DNA of 39,151 bases from Desulfurococcales archaeon (GTDB lineage: Archaea > Thermoproteota > Thermoprotei_A > Sulfolobales > Acidilobaceae), in assembly GCA_015521205.1 (NCBI GenBank), contig WAOQ01000039.1:1-39151 (forward strand), given 5' to 3'. Below the pieces are notes generated by a model that did not search any database, was not told the DNA's origin, and saw only the letters and a list, made by a program, of their open reading frames with translations. A program made the translations under genes and the position numbers. This document shows, one piece after another, positions 22,896 to 31,403 of the stretch (positions are counted from its first letter, which is position 1; the number at the start of each line of letters is the position of its first letter).

Positions 22896-23252
22896 TTACT
22901 CTGTGATACTCTCATTTATGGCCTCGACTACTGTTGCATAATCAACGGCGCCTATCCAAGCACCCTTGATTTCTCCGTTTTTGAAGACCACTGTGGTTGG
23001 CGTTCCCATTATTCCGAGCTGGTAGGCTATGTCTGGACAGCCTGCTAGGTTGAACCATACGAATACTACGTTGTCGACCATTTCGGCCGCTGCTTCGTAT
23101 TCTGGTCTGTACATCATACAGGCTGCGCATGTGGGACTTGAGAAAGCCACTACCACTGGCTTGTTGGTGTTGAGTACCTTTTCGAATTCTTTACAGTTCG
23201 ACATTTCGAGCACGTTGCCATTGTTGCCTCCCATTTTTCCATAGTAGTACAT
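22896..23252 (-). CDS. Thioredoxin-like protein (CAAC active site)
   Basis: A 118-residue thioredoxin-fold protein. The redox motif is SSPTCAACMMYRPEYE, a CxxC of sequence CAAC rather than the usual CGPC, followed by the cis-proline strand MGTPTTVVF and the GAWIGAV loop. It lacks a signal peptide, so it works in the cytosol as a disulfide reductant or in protein disulfide exchange. A GTG at 23264 also opens this frame, but the ATG at 23252 has GAGAGGTGA with eight bases between and is preferred. It is divergent from the acyl-CoA synthetase gene. The 146 bases between its stop and the MEMO stop contain nothing I can identify. Confidence 0.87.
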   Translation of the reverse strand: MYYYGKMGGNNGNVLEMSNCKEFEKVLNTNKPVVVAFSSPTCAACMMYRPEYEAAAEMVDNVVFVWFNLAGCPDIAYQLGIMGTPTTVVFKNGEIKGAWIGAVDYATVVEAINESITE

Positions 23253-23321
23253 CGTGTTTGTCACCTCTCTTTTGCGGTGCTTCCGCTATTCACGGGTGTT
23301 AAATAGTAGTGGTAATATGGT

Positions 23322-23345
23322 GTTGTATATATTTGCATATAACAA
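23322..23345. promoter_or_regulatory. Inverted repeat in the thioredoxin / acyl-CoA synthetase divergent promoter
   Basis: GTTGTATAT and ATATAACAAC form an imperfect inverted repeat (one extra A) around ATTTGC. It lies midway between the two divergent genes and overlaps TATA-like sequence, so it could be an operator for a dimeric regulator or simply part of an AT-rich promoter. Confidence 0.3.
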
Positions 23346-23389
23346 CTGCTAAGTAGATTTATCTTATAGTAATGCCACTAAATACCAGT

Positions 23390-23423
23390 AGAGTGGGCTA
23401 TAATTGGGTCCTAGACCCACTCT
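23390..23423 (+). promoter_or_regulatory. Nested alternative hairpins in the acyl-CoA synthetase leader
   Basis: AGAGTGGG 23390-23397 pairs perfectly with CCCACTCT 23416-23423. Inside, TGGGTC 23405-23410 pairs with GACCCA 23414-23419 around CTA. The two stems share CCCA and so exclude each other. An upstream TATA-like GATTTATCTTA (about 23356-23366) would start the mRNA near 23387, at the base of the outer stem. The ribosome binding site GAGGTG (23435-23440) follows 12 bases later. Confidence 0.4.
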
Positions 23424-23446
23424 GTTTCCAGGAAGAGGTGTTTATT

Positions 23447-25411
23447 TTGGAGGACAAATTATGGTATCCACCAAAAGAACTGGTAGACAATGCGAACGTT
23501 ACACAGCTCATGGAAAAACTGGGAATATCCACGTATAAGGATCTCGTCAAGGAAAGCCTTCATAGATATGAGTGGTTCTGGGGCGAACTCCCCCAATGGT
23601 TGGGCATCGAATGGTTCAAGGAGCCTAGACAAGTTTTAGACGCGTCTAAGGGGCCCGAATGGACTCGTTGGTATCTCGGCTCCAAGCTTAACCTCACGTG
23701 GCTCGCCGTTGACAGACATGTAAAGGAGGGTAGAGGATGGAAAACAGCTTTCATTTGGGAAGGGGAGGACGGGTCCAGAGAGGAGTACACTTACCAGAGG
23801 CTTCGGGACGAGGTAGATCGCCTGGCATATAGGCTCCTCGAAGAAGGTATCGGTCGTGGTGATGTGGTACTATTGTACTCCACGATGCATCCATCGACTA
23901 TAGTAGCCTTTTACGCCACACTGAAAATTGGAGCCTCGGTTGCACCGGTTTTCTCGGGTTTCGCCGCTTCGGCGGTAGCGGAAAGAATAGCTAGCGCCAA
24001 GCCCAAGGCGATCATAACACTTGACGGGTACTTGCGGAAGGGTCGAAGGATCAGACTTAAAGATAAACTTGATGAAGCACTCCTCCTCTCGGGGCACAGT
24101 CCCCAACTGACCATTATAGCTAGACGCTTGAACTTAGACCTAGAACTTGGCGAGAACGAGGAATTCCTGGAGGAGGCAGTCAGCGGTAAGAGGTCGGGAT
24201 TAGAGCCCGTCGAGGTCGATAGTGAGGATATAGCTTTGATAATGTATACGAGCGGTACTACGGGTAAACCCAAGGGTATACAGATAAGACAACACGGAGC
24301 GGCCCTCATGCCTGCCAAAGACATATTGTATAACATGGATCTTAAGGAAGGGGATAATCTACTCTGGGTTAGCGATATCGGGTGGATGATGGGTCCATGG
24401 CAGATTCTTGGCGTTAACATTCTAGGCGAAACGCACACTATCATAGAGGGTGCCGTAGATTATCCAGGACCAGAGAGGCTTTGGCGTATAATAGAGAAGG
24501 ATAGAATAACCCAGTTCGGCTTTGCGGCTACCCTTGCCAGACTGCTTAAGAGGTACGGTAAAACATTTGAAAAATTCAATTTAGAATCTCTCCGAGCATT
24601 TGGGAACACAGGGGAACCCATTGATAGGGATACATGGTTCTGGGTAATGTACGAGCTGGGCGATGGAAAGAGACCATTGATCAATCTTAGCGGTGGAACG
24701 GACATGTTTGGACCAATCGTCCTACCCTCACCTGTCGTCCCATTAAAACCATCAACCCTGTGGGGTCCGGGACTTGGATGTGATGTCGACGTTTTCGACG
24801 ATGAAGGAAACCCGGTACGAGGGAACGTCGGTTATTTGGTAGTTAAGAAGCCCCTTCCCAGCATGACATGGGGTTTCTTCGGCGAGGGGCCCGAAAGATA
24901 TCTAGAAGCATACTGGTCTCGGTTCCCCGGCGTATGGTATCATGGAGACTGGGCATTGATAGACGAGGACGGATACTGGTTCATACTTGGACGGGCTGAT
25001 GACGTCATTAAGGTTGCAGGAAAGCGTATCGGTTCTGCCGAGATAGAGGATGCTCTAAACACACACCCGGCCGTCGCTGAATCGGCCTGTATAGGAGTAC
25101 CAGACCCGCTTAAAGGAGAGGTTATAGCTTGTTTCGCGGTACCTAAGGTTGGCGTTAAACCAGAGGAGCTTGACCCGGAGGAGCTTGCTGGACATGTGGC
25201 GGCAAAGCTGGGTAAGGCGTTTAAACCGAAGTATGTGGTACCGGTACAGGATCTGCCCCGTACTAGAAGTGGGAAGATAATGAGACGCGTTATCCGGGCA
25301 CTCGTACGTGGAACCAGGCTAGGCGAGCTCAGTGTTCTCGAAAACCCATCAAGCATCAACGAGGTCAAGAAAGCCCTTGCATTGATAGGTCTAGGAGAAG
25401 GGGAAGGTTAA
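23447..25411 (+). CDS. AMP-forming acyl-CoA synthetase (acetyl/propionyl/4-hydroxybutyryl-CoA ligase family)
   Basis: A 654-residue ANL-superfamily ligase that makes an acyl-CoA from a carboxylate, ATP and CoA. It has the ATP motif MYTSGTTGKPKG, the substrate/ATP motif NLSGGTDMFG, the hinge and ATP motif YWFILGRADDVIKVAGKRIG and the C-terminal catalytic Lys in RTRSGKIMRR. In acetyl-CoA synthetase a Trp just before the QTETG motif closes the acyl pocket; here the aligned position is Gly, as in 4-hydroxybutyrate-CoA ligases, suggesting a larger substrate. TTG at 23447 is chosen because GAGGTG lies six bases upstream; an ATG at 23372 is in frame but lies before the probable transcription start. 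Its 3' end overlaps the convergent UppP gene by 21 bases. Confidence 0.9.
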   Translation: MEDKLWYPPKELVDNANVTQLMEKLGISTYKDLVKESLHRYEWFWGELPQWLGIEWFKEPRQVLDASKGPEWTRWYLGSKLNLTWLAVDRHVKEGRGWKTAFIWEGEDGSREEYTYQRLRDEVDRLAYRLLEEGIGRGDVVLLYSTMHPSTIVAFYATLKIGASVAPVFSGFAASAVAERIASAKPKAIITLDGYLRKGRRIRLKDKLDEALLLSGHSPQLTIIARRLNLDLELGENEEFLEEAVSGKRSGLEPVEVDSEDIALIMYTSGTTGKPKGIQIRQHGAALMPAKDILYNMDLKEGDNLLWVSDIGWMMGPWQILGVNILGETHTIIEGAVDYPGPERLWRIIEKDRITQFGFAATLARLLKRYGKTFEKFNLESLRAFGNTGEPIDRDTWFWVMYELGDGKRPLINLSGGTDMFGPIVLPSPVVPLKPSTLWGPGLGCDVDVFDDEGNPVRGNVGYLVVKKPLPSMTWGFFGEGPERYLEAYWSRFPGVWYHGDWALIDEDGYWFILGRADDVIKVAGKRIGSAEIEDALNTHPAVAESACIGVPDPLKGEVIACFAVPKVGVKPEELDPEELAGHVAAKLGKAFKPKYVVPVQDLPRTRSGKIMRRVIRALVRGTRLGELSVLENPSSINEVKKALALIGLGEGEG

Positions 25412-26161
25412 CAATACCACTATAAGACCAATCGCCACTAAGAAGACGTCGAAGCGTAACCTTGAGGCTAAACCTTCCATCAATGCTATGCCCGCCAAAC
25501 CAGCGACGAACGCTATGGTTAATGCTGCCATGGATTCGGCTAAACCTGCACTTGAACCCGTTTTTTCTAGGAAAAGTTCGTATGCGCCTGCTGTAAGGGT
25601 GGCTGGTATAGATGCAATGAAGCTTAGCTGCACGGCTTGCCGTGGATTATAGCCCCTAGCGAGGAGTGTTGCTATTGTTACGGCACTCCGCGAGAGGCCT
25701 GGTATAATGGCGAAGCCCTGAGCTATACCCATTAGCATGGCATCTTTTGCCGTTGGCTCCTTTATTTCTGGGATTTTAACATGTTTTTTCTGCGTAGCGT
25801 ATAGGATCAACCCTGTTATGATAAACGCTACTCCTATCGCTAGCGTAAGTATATCCTGTGAGGCAAGGTTCTTCGAGATATTGTATAGGGGGAAAGCGAC
25901 TGCTAGAGAGACTAGGTATGAGAGAAGTATGAAAATTGTAAGGGGGTCTTTAGGCTTGAGTATGGCTTTGATGAGTTCGCGTCTATACCAGACGATCGCT
26001 GAGAGAGCTGTAGCCCCATGCAACATTAAGCTATACATGTAAGCTTTCTCGGGTTCGACGCCGAAGAGGCTTATCAGGGTTAACGTTGCCTGCCCGCTGC
26101 TGCTTACGGGAAGCCATTCGAGGAATCCCTGTACTAGCCCTGCTATTATAGCTTCAAGCAA
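25391..26161 (-). CDS. uppP: UppP/BacA-family polyprenyl-diphosphate phosphatase
   Basis: A 256-residue integral membrane protein with about eight helices. The two family motifs are present: QGFLEWLPVSSSGQ near residues 11-24 and PGLSRSAVT near 155. These enzymes remove a phosphate from polyprenyl diphosphate, in archaea probably the dolichyl-type lipid used for protein glycosylation. Compared with E. coli, Glu17 is Gln11 and His30 is Gln24, while Glu21 (Glu15) and the Arg of PGxSR remain; as I recall, archaeal members often carry such changes. TTG start with GGAGGCG nine bases upstream. It overlaps the convergent synthetase gene by 21 bases. Confidence 0.86.
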   Translation of the reverse strand: MLEAIIAGLVQGFLEWLPVSSSGQATLTLISLFGVEPEKAYMYSLMLHGATALSAIVWYRRELIKAILKPKDPLTIFILLSYLVSLAVAFPLYNISKNLASQDILTLAIGVAFIITGLILYATQKKHVKIPEIKEPTAKDAMLMGIAQGFAIIPGLSRSAVTIATLLARGYNPRQAVQLSFIASIPATLTAGAYELFLEKTGSSAGLAESMAALTIAFVAGLAGIALMEGLASRLRFDVFLVAIGLIVVLLTFPFS

Positions 26162-26224
26162 TCCATGCTACGCCTCCAGGTTGTTCTGATTCGTCGCTTT
26201 ATTTTCGGTTAATAATCTGATTCT

Positions 26225-28198
26225 CTATTTTAACCTGTAGGCGTTTAACATTCTCTCTAGTGTTTCCTCGGTCAGGCGTGACGCACCTATCTCAAGTCTT
26301 CTCCGACGTATTTTTTCAAGTATGCTAGATTCGAGCAATACATTATACCTGCTCTTTAACACCTCGAATCCTCGAGCCTCAATGACTGGTACTCCCCTTG
26401 ACTCTAGGGCTGTGACCAAACGTTTGTTTACTATTTTGTCAACCACGACGGCTTCGACGTCTTTTTCTACTAGTAATCGGATTGCACGTTCATCGTACAC
26501 ACTCTGGTTTTCTAAGTATATTATATCTTGCCCGGAGAGGGGACGCTCGCTGAGAGCCTCACGTAGCCCGTCCCTGGTAAACCTGTTTACGCGGCGGGCA
26601 GCGACGACTCGGCCTGCTCTGAGATCCTCGATGGCCTCCTCTAGGCGGGCTGCGTTTTCCCGTATATTATTCAGGCTTCGTCTGGCCTCTTCGAGGCTCG
26701 ATTCTAGTTTCTTGATCCTCTCATATAGCCCGGCTTCGGCTATCCGTTTCTTCACCTCTATGTTAATACCGTGTAGACGTGCTCTGTAATCGTTTTCTAT
26801 TCGTTCTATCTCCTCTTCTAGATCCTTGATCTTCCTGCGTAGTTGTCTATTGATGTATTCCAGAAGTTCTATCTTCTCCTTATACTCCGCTATAACCTGG
26901 AGATCAGGAGTCTCTGGTCTCTGCGGACTTAGTGTCTGAAGTGGCGCTGGCCTTGAAGGTCTAACACCTATTATCCTATCTATCTCTTTCTCGACGGCCT
27001 CCGCTATCGCATGCCCCTTCGCTATTGCTTCCTTAACGCGGTCAAGGTCAACGGTTATCTTGACCTTTTCCAGGTATAGCTCCGCTTGTTTAAACTTCTC
27101 TCGCAACTCTTTGTACGCTTTGTAAGCAGCTGCTAAGGCGTCTCTCTGATGAGTGTCAAGTTTAGCATCGGGGGCCACCGTGGACGCTATTAGCCTTTTC
27201 TCGTCCGAGGAAAGATTGTCTGGTGGCACGTAAAGCTGTGCGTTGAAGAACGCAGCTATCTTTCTGACAGCTTCTGGTGCTGGTTTAACATCAGTTGCCA
27301 CAATGACTGGTGTTCCATAGCTCCTTATCAGGCTAGCTATAGCAGCTCTATCCATGGATCTATGGCTTTCAACTGCTAGCACGTTACCGTCTATATCAAG
27401 TATGGCGATGCCCGTGCTTATCCCAGGGTCTATACCGATGATCAAAGGCTTCTCGGAGACTAGGTTCTTTGTACCTATTGTAATGTGTGCCTTGTATACG
27501 GGCTTAAGTTTGATCTGGTAGTCTCTACCCCTATAGGGCCTTATGACTCGTGAGACAGTTCCTATGTCCGAGTAGACTGTAAACACGGCGGATTCTAATC
27601 CGCCTGAGCTACTCCTGTATGTTTCGTCGAATTCTAGTCCCTCTCGTTCAAGAGTTTCTTTTATGGTTCGAGCAACGTTCTGGATTACAGTGTTCACTCG
27701 GCGCCGGTATCGTGCTTGACTCCAACCACCGCTTCTCGGTGATCTCCGACGTGCTATAATGATCCTAGTTCTAGACCCTACTAGTCCTACGGGAGTACCT
27801 ATTCCCTTGGATGAAAGTAGTGCTGCTAGATACGCTGTTTTTCCTGGAGGTAGCTTTCCGTGCCCTATGCGGATACCCGTTTTTTCTGCTAGCTCGCGGA
27901 GTGTGTAGAGACGTCCATCTACGAGTGTGACTTGTACTAGTTTAGTGTGTGGAGGAAGTAGTGATATTATTCTAGCTATGTCCCTCTCAGTGGCCCCTAG
28001 CTCGAATATGTTGTCTACGGCTATGCTTGTCACCCTGTTTTCCCATGCTAGCCTTATTATTCTAGAGAGTGTTGCTTCGGTATTCTTGTATACTACCTGC
28101 CCTTCCTCGTTGATAATTACAAGTGTGTAGGTGGGTTTCATCGTGCTGGAAGGGCTTGACCCCGGGTTTATGTCGATACCCATGTAGAGGTTGCTCAT
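26225..28198 (-). CDS. DUF460 / COG2433 RNase H-fold protein with coiled coil
   Basis: A 657-residue archaeal protein. The N-terminal part opens with MGIDINPGS, then a basic central patch, and near residue 250 a second and clearer RNase H-like core starts with IIGIDPGISTGIAILD (acidic first-strand residue, as in RuvC) with VATDVKPAP as a later strand. Residues about 385-520 are heptad-rich and rich in Lys, Glu and Arg, a long coiled coil. The C-terminal 120 residues form a mixed domain. The family is predicted to be a nuclease, and no activity is established that I know of. Its ATG overlaps the RIO2 stop by 4 bases, so the two are co-translated, which suggests a role in ribosomal RNA or subunit maturation. 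Confidence 0.88.
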   Translation of the reverse strand: MSNLYMGIDINPGSSPSSTMKPTYTLVIINEEGQVVYKNTEATLSRIIRLAWENRVTSIAVDNIFELGATERDIARIISLLPPHTKLVQVTLVDGRLYTLRELAEKTGIRIGHGKLPPGKTAYLAALLSSKGIGTPVGLVGSRTRIIIARRRSPRSGGWSQARYRRRVNTVIQNVARTIKETLEREGLEFDETYRSSSGGLESAVFTVYSDIGTVSRVIRPYRGRDYQIKLKPVYKAHITIGTKNLVSEKPLIIGIDPGISTGIAILDIDGNVLAVESHRSMDRAAIASLIRSYGTPVIVATDVKPAPEAVRKIAAFFNAQLYVPPDNLSSDEKRLIASTVAPDAKLDTHQRDALAAAYKAYKELREKFKQAELYLEKVKITVDLDRVKEAIAKGHAIAEAVEKEIDRIIGVRPSRPAPLQTLSPQRPETPDLQVIAEYKEKIELLEYINRQLRRKIKDLEEEIERIENDYRARLHGINIEVKKRIAEAGLYERIKKLESSLEEARRSLNNIRENAARLEEAIEDLRAGRVVAARRVNRFTRDGLREALSERPLSGQDIIYLENQSVYDERAIRLLVEKDVEAVVVDKIVNKRLVTALESRGVPVIEARGFEVLKSRYNVLLESSILEKIRRRRLEIGASRLTEETLERMLNAYRLK

Positions 28199-29085
28199 TC
28201 GCCTGTTACCCTCCTAAGCGCCTGGTCGAGGGGGATCTCCACTCTAAATCTTTTCTTGAAGAACCGTATTATATACCACACATCACGGCGTAGGAGATCT
28301 GGTGCTGTGGGGTCATCCTTATAGACGTACTGTGGCCAATCTATGATGTAAGGAGTGCCATCTTCTATCGTTACAACAATATTGTATTCACTTAGATCAC
28401 CATGTACAATGCCGGCTTTCTGATAGGCTATTGCCAGCGTATCCAGGATCATTTCAAGAGTCTCCAGGGGGTTGGGTAGTCCATCACGATCTATTACATG
28501 TAATTCTACCCCCTCAACATATTCTTGGACAACGGCGTGTCTATTATAGTCGATTGGCATGGGAACCCTGGCTCCGAGCCTGTAAAGCTCGTCGAGGGCC
28601 TTGTATTCACGTTGTCCTATTAGCTTAGCTTTTTGCAACCATTTCTTTCTAGGCATGTCGGTAGCGAAGCTTCTGTGCCTCTTCAGCGTCCGGAACGCCC
28701 GCGCTCCCTCTCTGTGGAACTTTACCACGACTCTTTTTCCTGCGGAGGTAACCGCGTCGTATACTTCGCTCTCCTTTCCCACGCCCAGCTTTGGTCCTAG
28801 CTCAGATATGGTTCCTCTCATTACAAAGGTGTGTAATGCGAGAATGTCTAGTGCCTGGAATGTTAGAGTATACCCCATCAGCTGGTGCTTGCTACGTCTT
28901 AGCAGTCCTAGCTCGTTTAGCAGGCTGAGAGCTTTCCTAAATCGTCCTGGCGGTAGTTTGCTCTTCTTTTCCACTAGCTCGAGCGGGGGATATTCATATT
29001 TTTGTAGGAGAGACTCTATTGTTTGAAGAACTCTTATAGAATCCCTTGTCAGGTTATTGTAGAGTTTTGCTAGCGTCGATGTCAT
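28195..29085 (-). CDS. rio2: RIO2 atypical serine/threonine kinase
   Basis: A 296-residue RIO2 kinase. An N-terminal winged-helix domain (residues about 1-85) is specific to RIO2. The kinase part has the flexible nucleotide loop GVGKESEVYDA, the Lys in VVKFH, the catalytic HGDLSEYNI with Asp and Asn, and the metal-binding IIDWPQ Asp. RIO2 is required for late maturation of the small ribosomal subunit in eukaryotes and binds the small subunit in archaea. The ATG follows AGGTGTG. It is the first gene of a two-gene operon with the DUF460 protein, overlapping it by 4 bases. Confidence 0.94.
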   Translation of the reverse strand: MTSTLAKLYNNLTRDSIRVLQTIESLLQKYEYPPLELVEKKSKLPPGRFRKALSLLNELGLLRRSKHQLMGYTLTFQALDILALHTFVMRGTISELGPKLGVGKESEVYDAVTSAGKRVVVKFHREGARAFRTLKRHRSFATDMPRKKWLQKAKLIGQREYKALDELYRLGARVPMPIDYNRHAVVQEYVEGVELHVIDRDGLPNPLETLEMILDTLAIAYQKAGIVHGDLSEYNIVVTIEDGTPYIIDWPQYVYKDDPTAPDLLRRDVWYIIRFFKKRFRVEIPLDQALRRVTGE

Positions 29086-29388
29086 CCTTTCACACCTACC
29101 TTGTAGCGCGGAGCGATGTGCACCAAATATTTGGGAACATAGGATGGTTTTAGGATTGTATGTATATCCAATTTTTCAGTGTTTTAGATTACACGAGTAT
29201 TGTTGACATTGGAGTAGGTTCTTTTCTACTAGAACACATTTCCTAGAGTTCCCCCGATATCACGTTCCAGTTATCATATATACTATAGCATACATACTTC
29301 CAATGTTTGGACAAAGCCTTGTTTTTAGGTTCAATACTAAACATTAATAAGACTCGACTAACAACATTATGGGATAGGTGAACCAATT
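29086..29388. promoter_or_regulatory. Divergent promoter region between RIO2 and the ArsR-type regulator
   Basis: 303 bases without a gene, AT-rich. CCAAATATTTGG, a perfect 12-base palindrome, lies at 29123-29134; it may be the RIO2 TATA element (start near 29103) or an operator, and the same 12 bases occur inside the palindrome before the TAXI receptor gene. On the other side AAACATTAATAAG (29337-29349) is the likely TATA element for the regulator. AATGTTT at about 29302 and AAACATT at 29338 form a widely spaced inverted repeat that could bind the regulator. Nothing else is identifiable. Confidence 0.45.
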
Positions 29389-29736
29389 ATGAACGAGAAG
29401 AAAGAGACCACAGAGTGGACACCGGGTAAGGAGGGTATCTATGTTAAGGACGGCGTGTTACACGTAGCTGGCTTCGAGTTTATACAGCGAGTAGCACAGG
29501 CTCTATCCGGCGAGACGAGGCTACGGATATTAAAAATGATTGGAGAGACGGAAATGGATGTCGGACAGCTCTCAGATAAGCTGAAGCACAGCAAGGCCAA
29601 CATAAGCTCACAGATTAGAAAACTGGAGGAGGCCAAACTCGTCGAGTCTACCTATAGGCCTGGCAAGAAGGGCATCAAGAAAGTGATACGGAGAAATGTG
29701 AAAGAGATCAGGATCTACCTAGACCTTGAAAGCTAA
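29389..29736 (+). CDS. ArsR-type winged-helix transcription regulator
   Basis: A 115-residue protein with a single winged helix-turn-helix domain (residues about 28-105): LSGETRLRILKMIGE, then the recognition helix region MDVGQLSDKLKHSKANISSQI and RKLEEAKLVES. This is the archaeal ArsR-like pattern. No Cys residue is present, so it does not sense arsenite or metals through thiols. The N-terminal 27 residues are a short extension (GIYVKDGVLHVAG). The target is unknown; autoregulation is possible. The ATG is preceded by GGATAGGTGAA. Its stop is separated by one base from the convergent CTP synthase stop. Confidence 0.85.
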   Translation: MNEKKETTEWTPGKEGIYVKDGVLHVAGFEFIQRVAQALSGETRLRILKMIGETEMDVGQLSDKLKHSKANISSQIRKLEEAKLVESTYRPGKKGIKKVIRRNVKEIRIYLDLES

Positions 29737-29737
29737 C

Positions 29738-31354
29738 CTATACACTTACCCCCAATGCAGCAGCCACTATACCACGGAAAGCAGGGCTAGGACGCAAAGG
29801 TCTGCTCTTGAACTCCGGGTGTGGCTGGTAAGCTATGAAGAATTTATGGACTTTTTTATCATATTCTATGGCTTCTACCCTTAATTCATCCTCCAGGCTC
29901 ACGGCCGAGACTTTTAGTCCCACCGATTCCAGCCTATCAATGTAATCTGGATTGACCTCGTATCTATGACGATGCCTCTCTACTATCACATCTCTACCAT
30001 AGAGCTTGTGTACCGTTGTACCGGGGAGGATCCTTATTGGCTTGGCGCCGAGACGCATGGTCCCCCCGAGCTGTTTTAATCTCTTCTGTTCTTCTTGTAA
30101 TACCACAACAGGATGGGGCGTGTTTGGATCAAATTCTGTTGTATTGGCGTCTCTGAGTCCGAGAAGGTTGCGGGCTGCTTCTACAACGCTCAACTGCATA
30201 CCAAGACAGATCCCCATAAATGGCGTCTCGGATTCCCTGGCGACTCGGATAGCTTCAATTTTACCTAGGAACCCCCTTTTGCCGAATCCCGGAAGAACTA
30301 TTACGGCATCCGTGTCTTCTATGACTTTTTCAACGTCTATTTTGCCTCTCTCTATGTCTGTGGCTTCAAACCATTTTAGACGAGGTTTGACACCGAAACT
30401 TGCGCCGGCGTGTTTGAGTGCTTCAATTATGCTTAGATAACTATCTTTTAGCTTGACGTATTTCCCGACCATCGATATCCTGACTTCCTTCTGGGCATTT
30501 GATAGTGTATCCACGTATTCCTTCCAGTATGCAAGGTCGGGTTTTGGTATGCCGTTTAGATCCAGTTTATCCAGAATTAGTTCGGGCAAATCTTGTTCTT
30601 CTAGGATTAATGGAACTCTGTAGATGGTGTCTACGTCATAATTGCTTATTACCGCCTTTTTAGGTATGCTTGCGTAGAGCGAGATCTTCCTCCTCGCCTC
30701 TTCCTCTAGGGGGGCTATGCTTCTAGCAACCACTATTTGGGGCTGTATGCCTATCCTCCGGAGCTCTGTGACACTGTGTTGTATAGGCTTAGTTTTTTGC
30801 TCCCCGGTAGTTGAGAGGGTTGGCGCTAGTGCTACATGAATGTAGATACTATTCTTGGGGCCTTCCTCCAGCCCCATTTGCCTGATAGCTTCTAGGAAAG
30901 GTAGTCCCTCAATGTCACCAACCGTTCCTCCCAGTTCCACTATGGAGATGTCGGCATGTGATTCTTTAGATGCGCTTCTGATCATGTCCTTAATCTCGTT
31001 TGTTATGTGAGGTATTACTTGAACTGTCTGGCCTAGGTATTCACCTTTCCGTTCCTTGGTTATAACTGAGAGGTACACTTTGCCTGTTGTTATATTGTGG
31101 TTCTTGGTTAAGTTAATGTCTAGAAACCTCTCGTAATGCCCTAGATCTAGATCTGTTTCACCGCCGTCCTCAGTAACAAAGACTTCTCCGTGCATGTAAG
31201 GATTCATTGTTCCTGCGTCTACGTTTATGTACGGGTCTATCTTTATCATGGTGACGCTAAAACCTCGTTGTTTGAGTAGGAAACCTATGGAAGCGGCGGT
31301 TATCCCTTTCCCGACGCTTGAGAGGACGCCTCCTGTGACGAATATGTATTTCAC
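29738..31354 (-). CDS. pyrG: CTP synthase
   Basis: A 538-residue glutamine-hydrolysing enzyme that makes CTP from UTP. The N-terminal synthase domain begins [16 protein letters not shown] (P-loop) and has the UTP/metal-binding region CTP synthases share ([27 protein letters not shown]). The C-terminal class I glutaminase has GICLGMQL with catalytic Cys and [11 protein letters not shown] with His and Glu. Length is standard for the family. The start is taken at GTG 31354 rather than GTG 31366, because the mature-type N-terminus MKYIFVTGG is standard and GGGTG lies nine bases upstream. A hairpin in the leader covers that ribosome binding site. A TATA-like GTTAAAACC near 31430 would start the mRNA close to 31405. 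Confidence 0.95.
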   Translation of the reverse strand: MKYIFVTGGVLSSVGKGITAASIGFLLKQRGFSVTMIKIDPYINVDAGTMNPYMHGEVFVTEDGGETDLDLGHYERFLDINLTKNHNITTGKVYLSVITKERKGEYLGQTVQVIPHITNEIKDMIRSASKESHADISIVELGGTVGDIEGLPFLEAIRQMGLEEGPKNSIYIHVALAPTLSTTGEQKTKPIQHSVTELRRIGIQPQIVVARSIAPLEEEARRKISLYASIPKKAVISNYDVDTIYRVPLILEEQDLPELILDKLDLNGIPKPDLAYWKEYVDTLSNAQKEVRISMVGKYVKLKDSYLSIIEALKHAGASFGVKPRLKWFEATDIERGKIDVEKVIEDTDAVIVLPGFGKRGFLGKIEAIRVARESETPFMGICLGMQLSVVEAARNLLGLRDANTTEFDPNTPHPVVVLQEEQKRLKQLGGTMRLGAKPIRILPGTTVHKLYGRDVIVERHRHRYEVNPDYIDRLESVGLKVSAVSLEDELRVEAIEYDKKVHKFFIAYQPHPEFKSRPLRPSPAFRGIVAAALGVSV

Positions 31355-31364
31355 CGTTATCTGC

Positions 31365-31403
31365 ACCCGTGAGAGCTGGCGAACCCCCTAACGCTCCACG
31401 GGT
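31365..31403 (-). promoter_or_regulatory. Hairpin covering the pyrG ribosome binding site
   Basis: On the minus strand ACCCGTG (31397-31403) pairs with CACGGGT (31365-31371), and inside it GAGC (31393-31396) pairs with GCTC (31373-31376) with one bulged T, giving 11 base pairs around a 16-base loop. The GGGTG ribosome binding site (31364-31368) is within the 3' arm. The likely mRNA start near 31405 coincides with the 5' edge of the hairpin. It would need to open for pyrG translation. Confidence 0.5.

Noticed and set aside
23372-23446. Upstream start of the acyl-CoA synthetase at ATG 23372
   Set aside because: No ribosome binding site, probable transcription start lies downstream of it, and the extra 25 residues do not match the family N-terminus.
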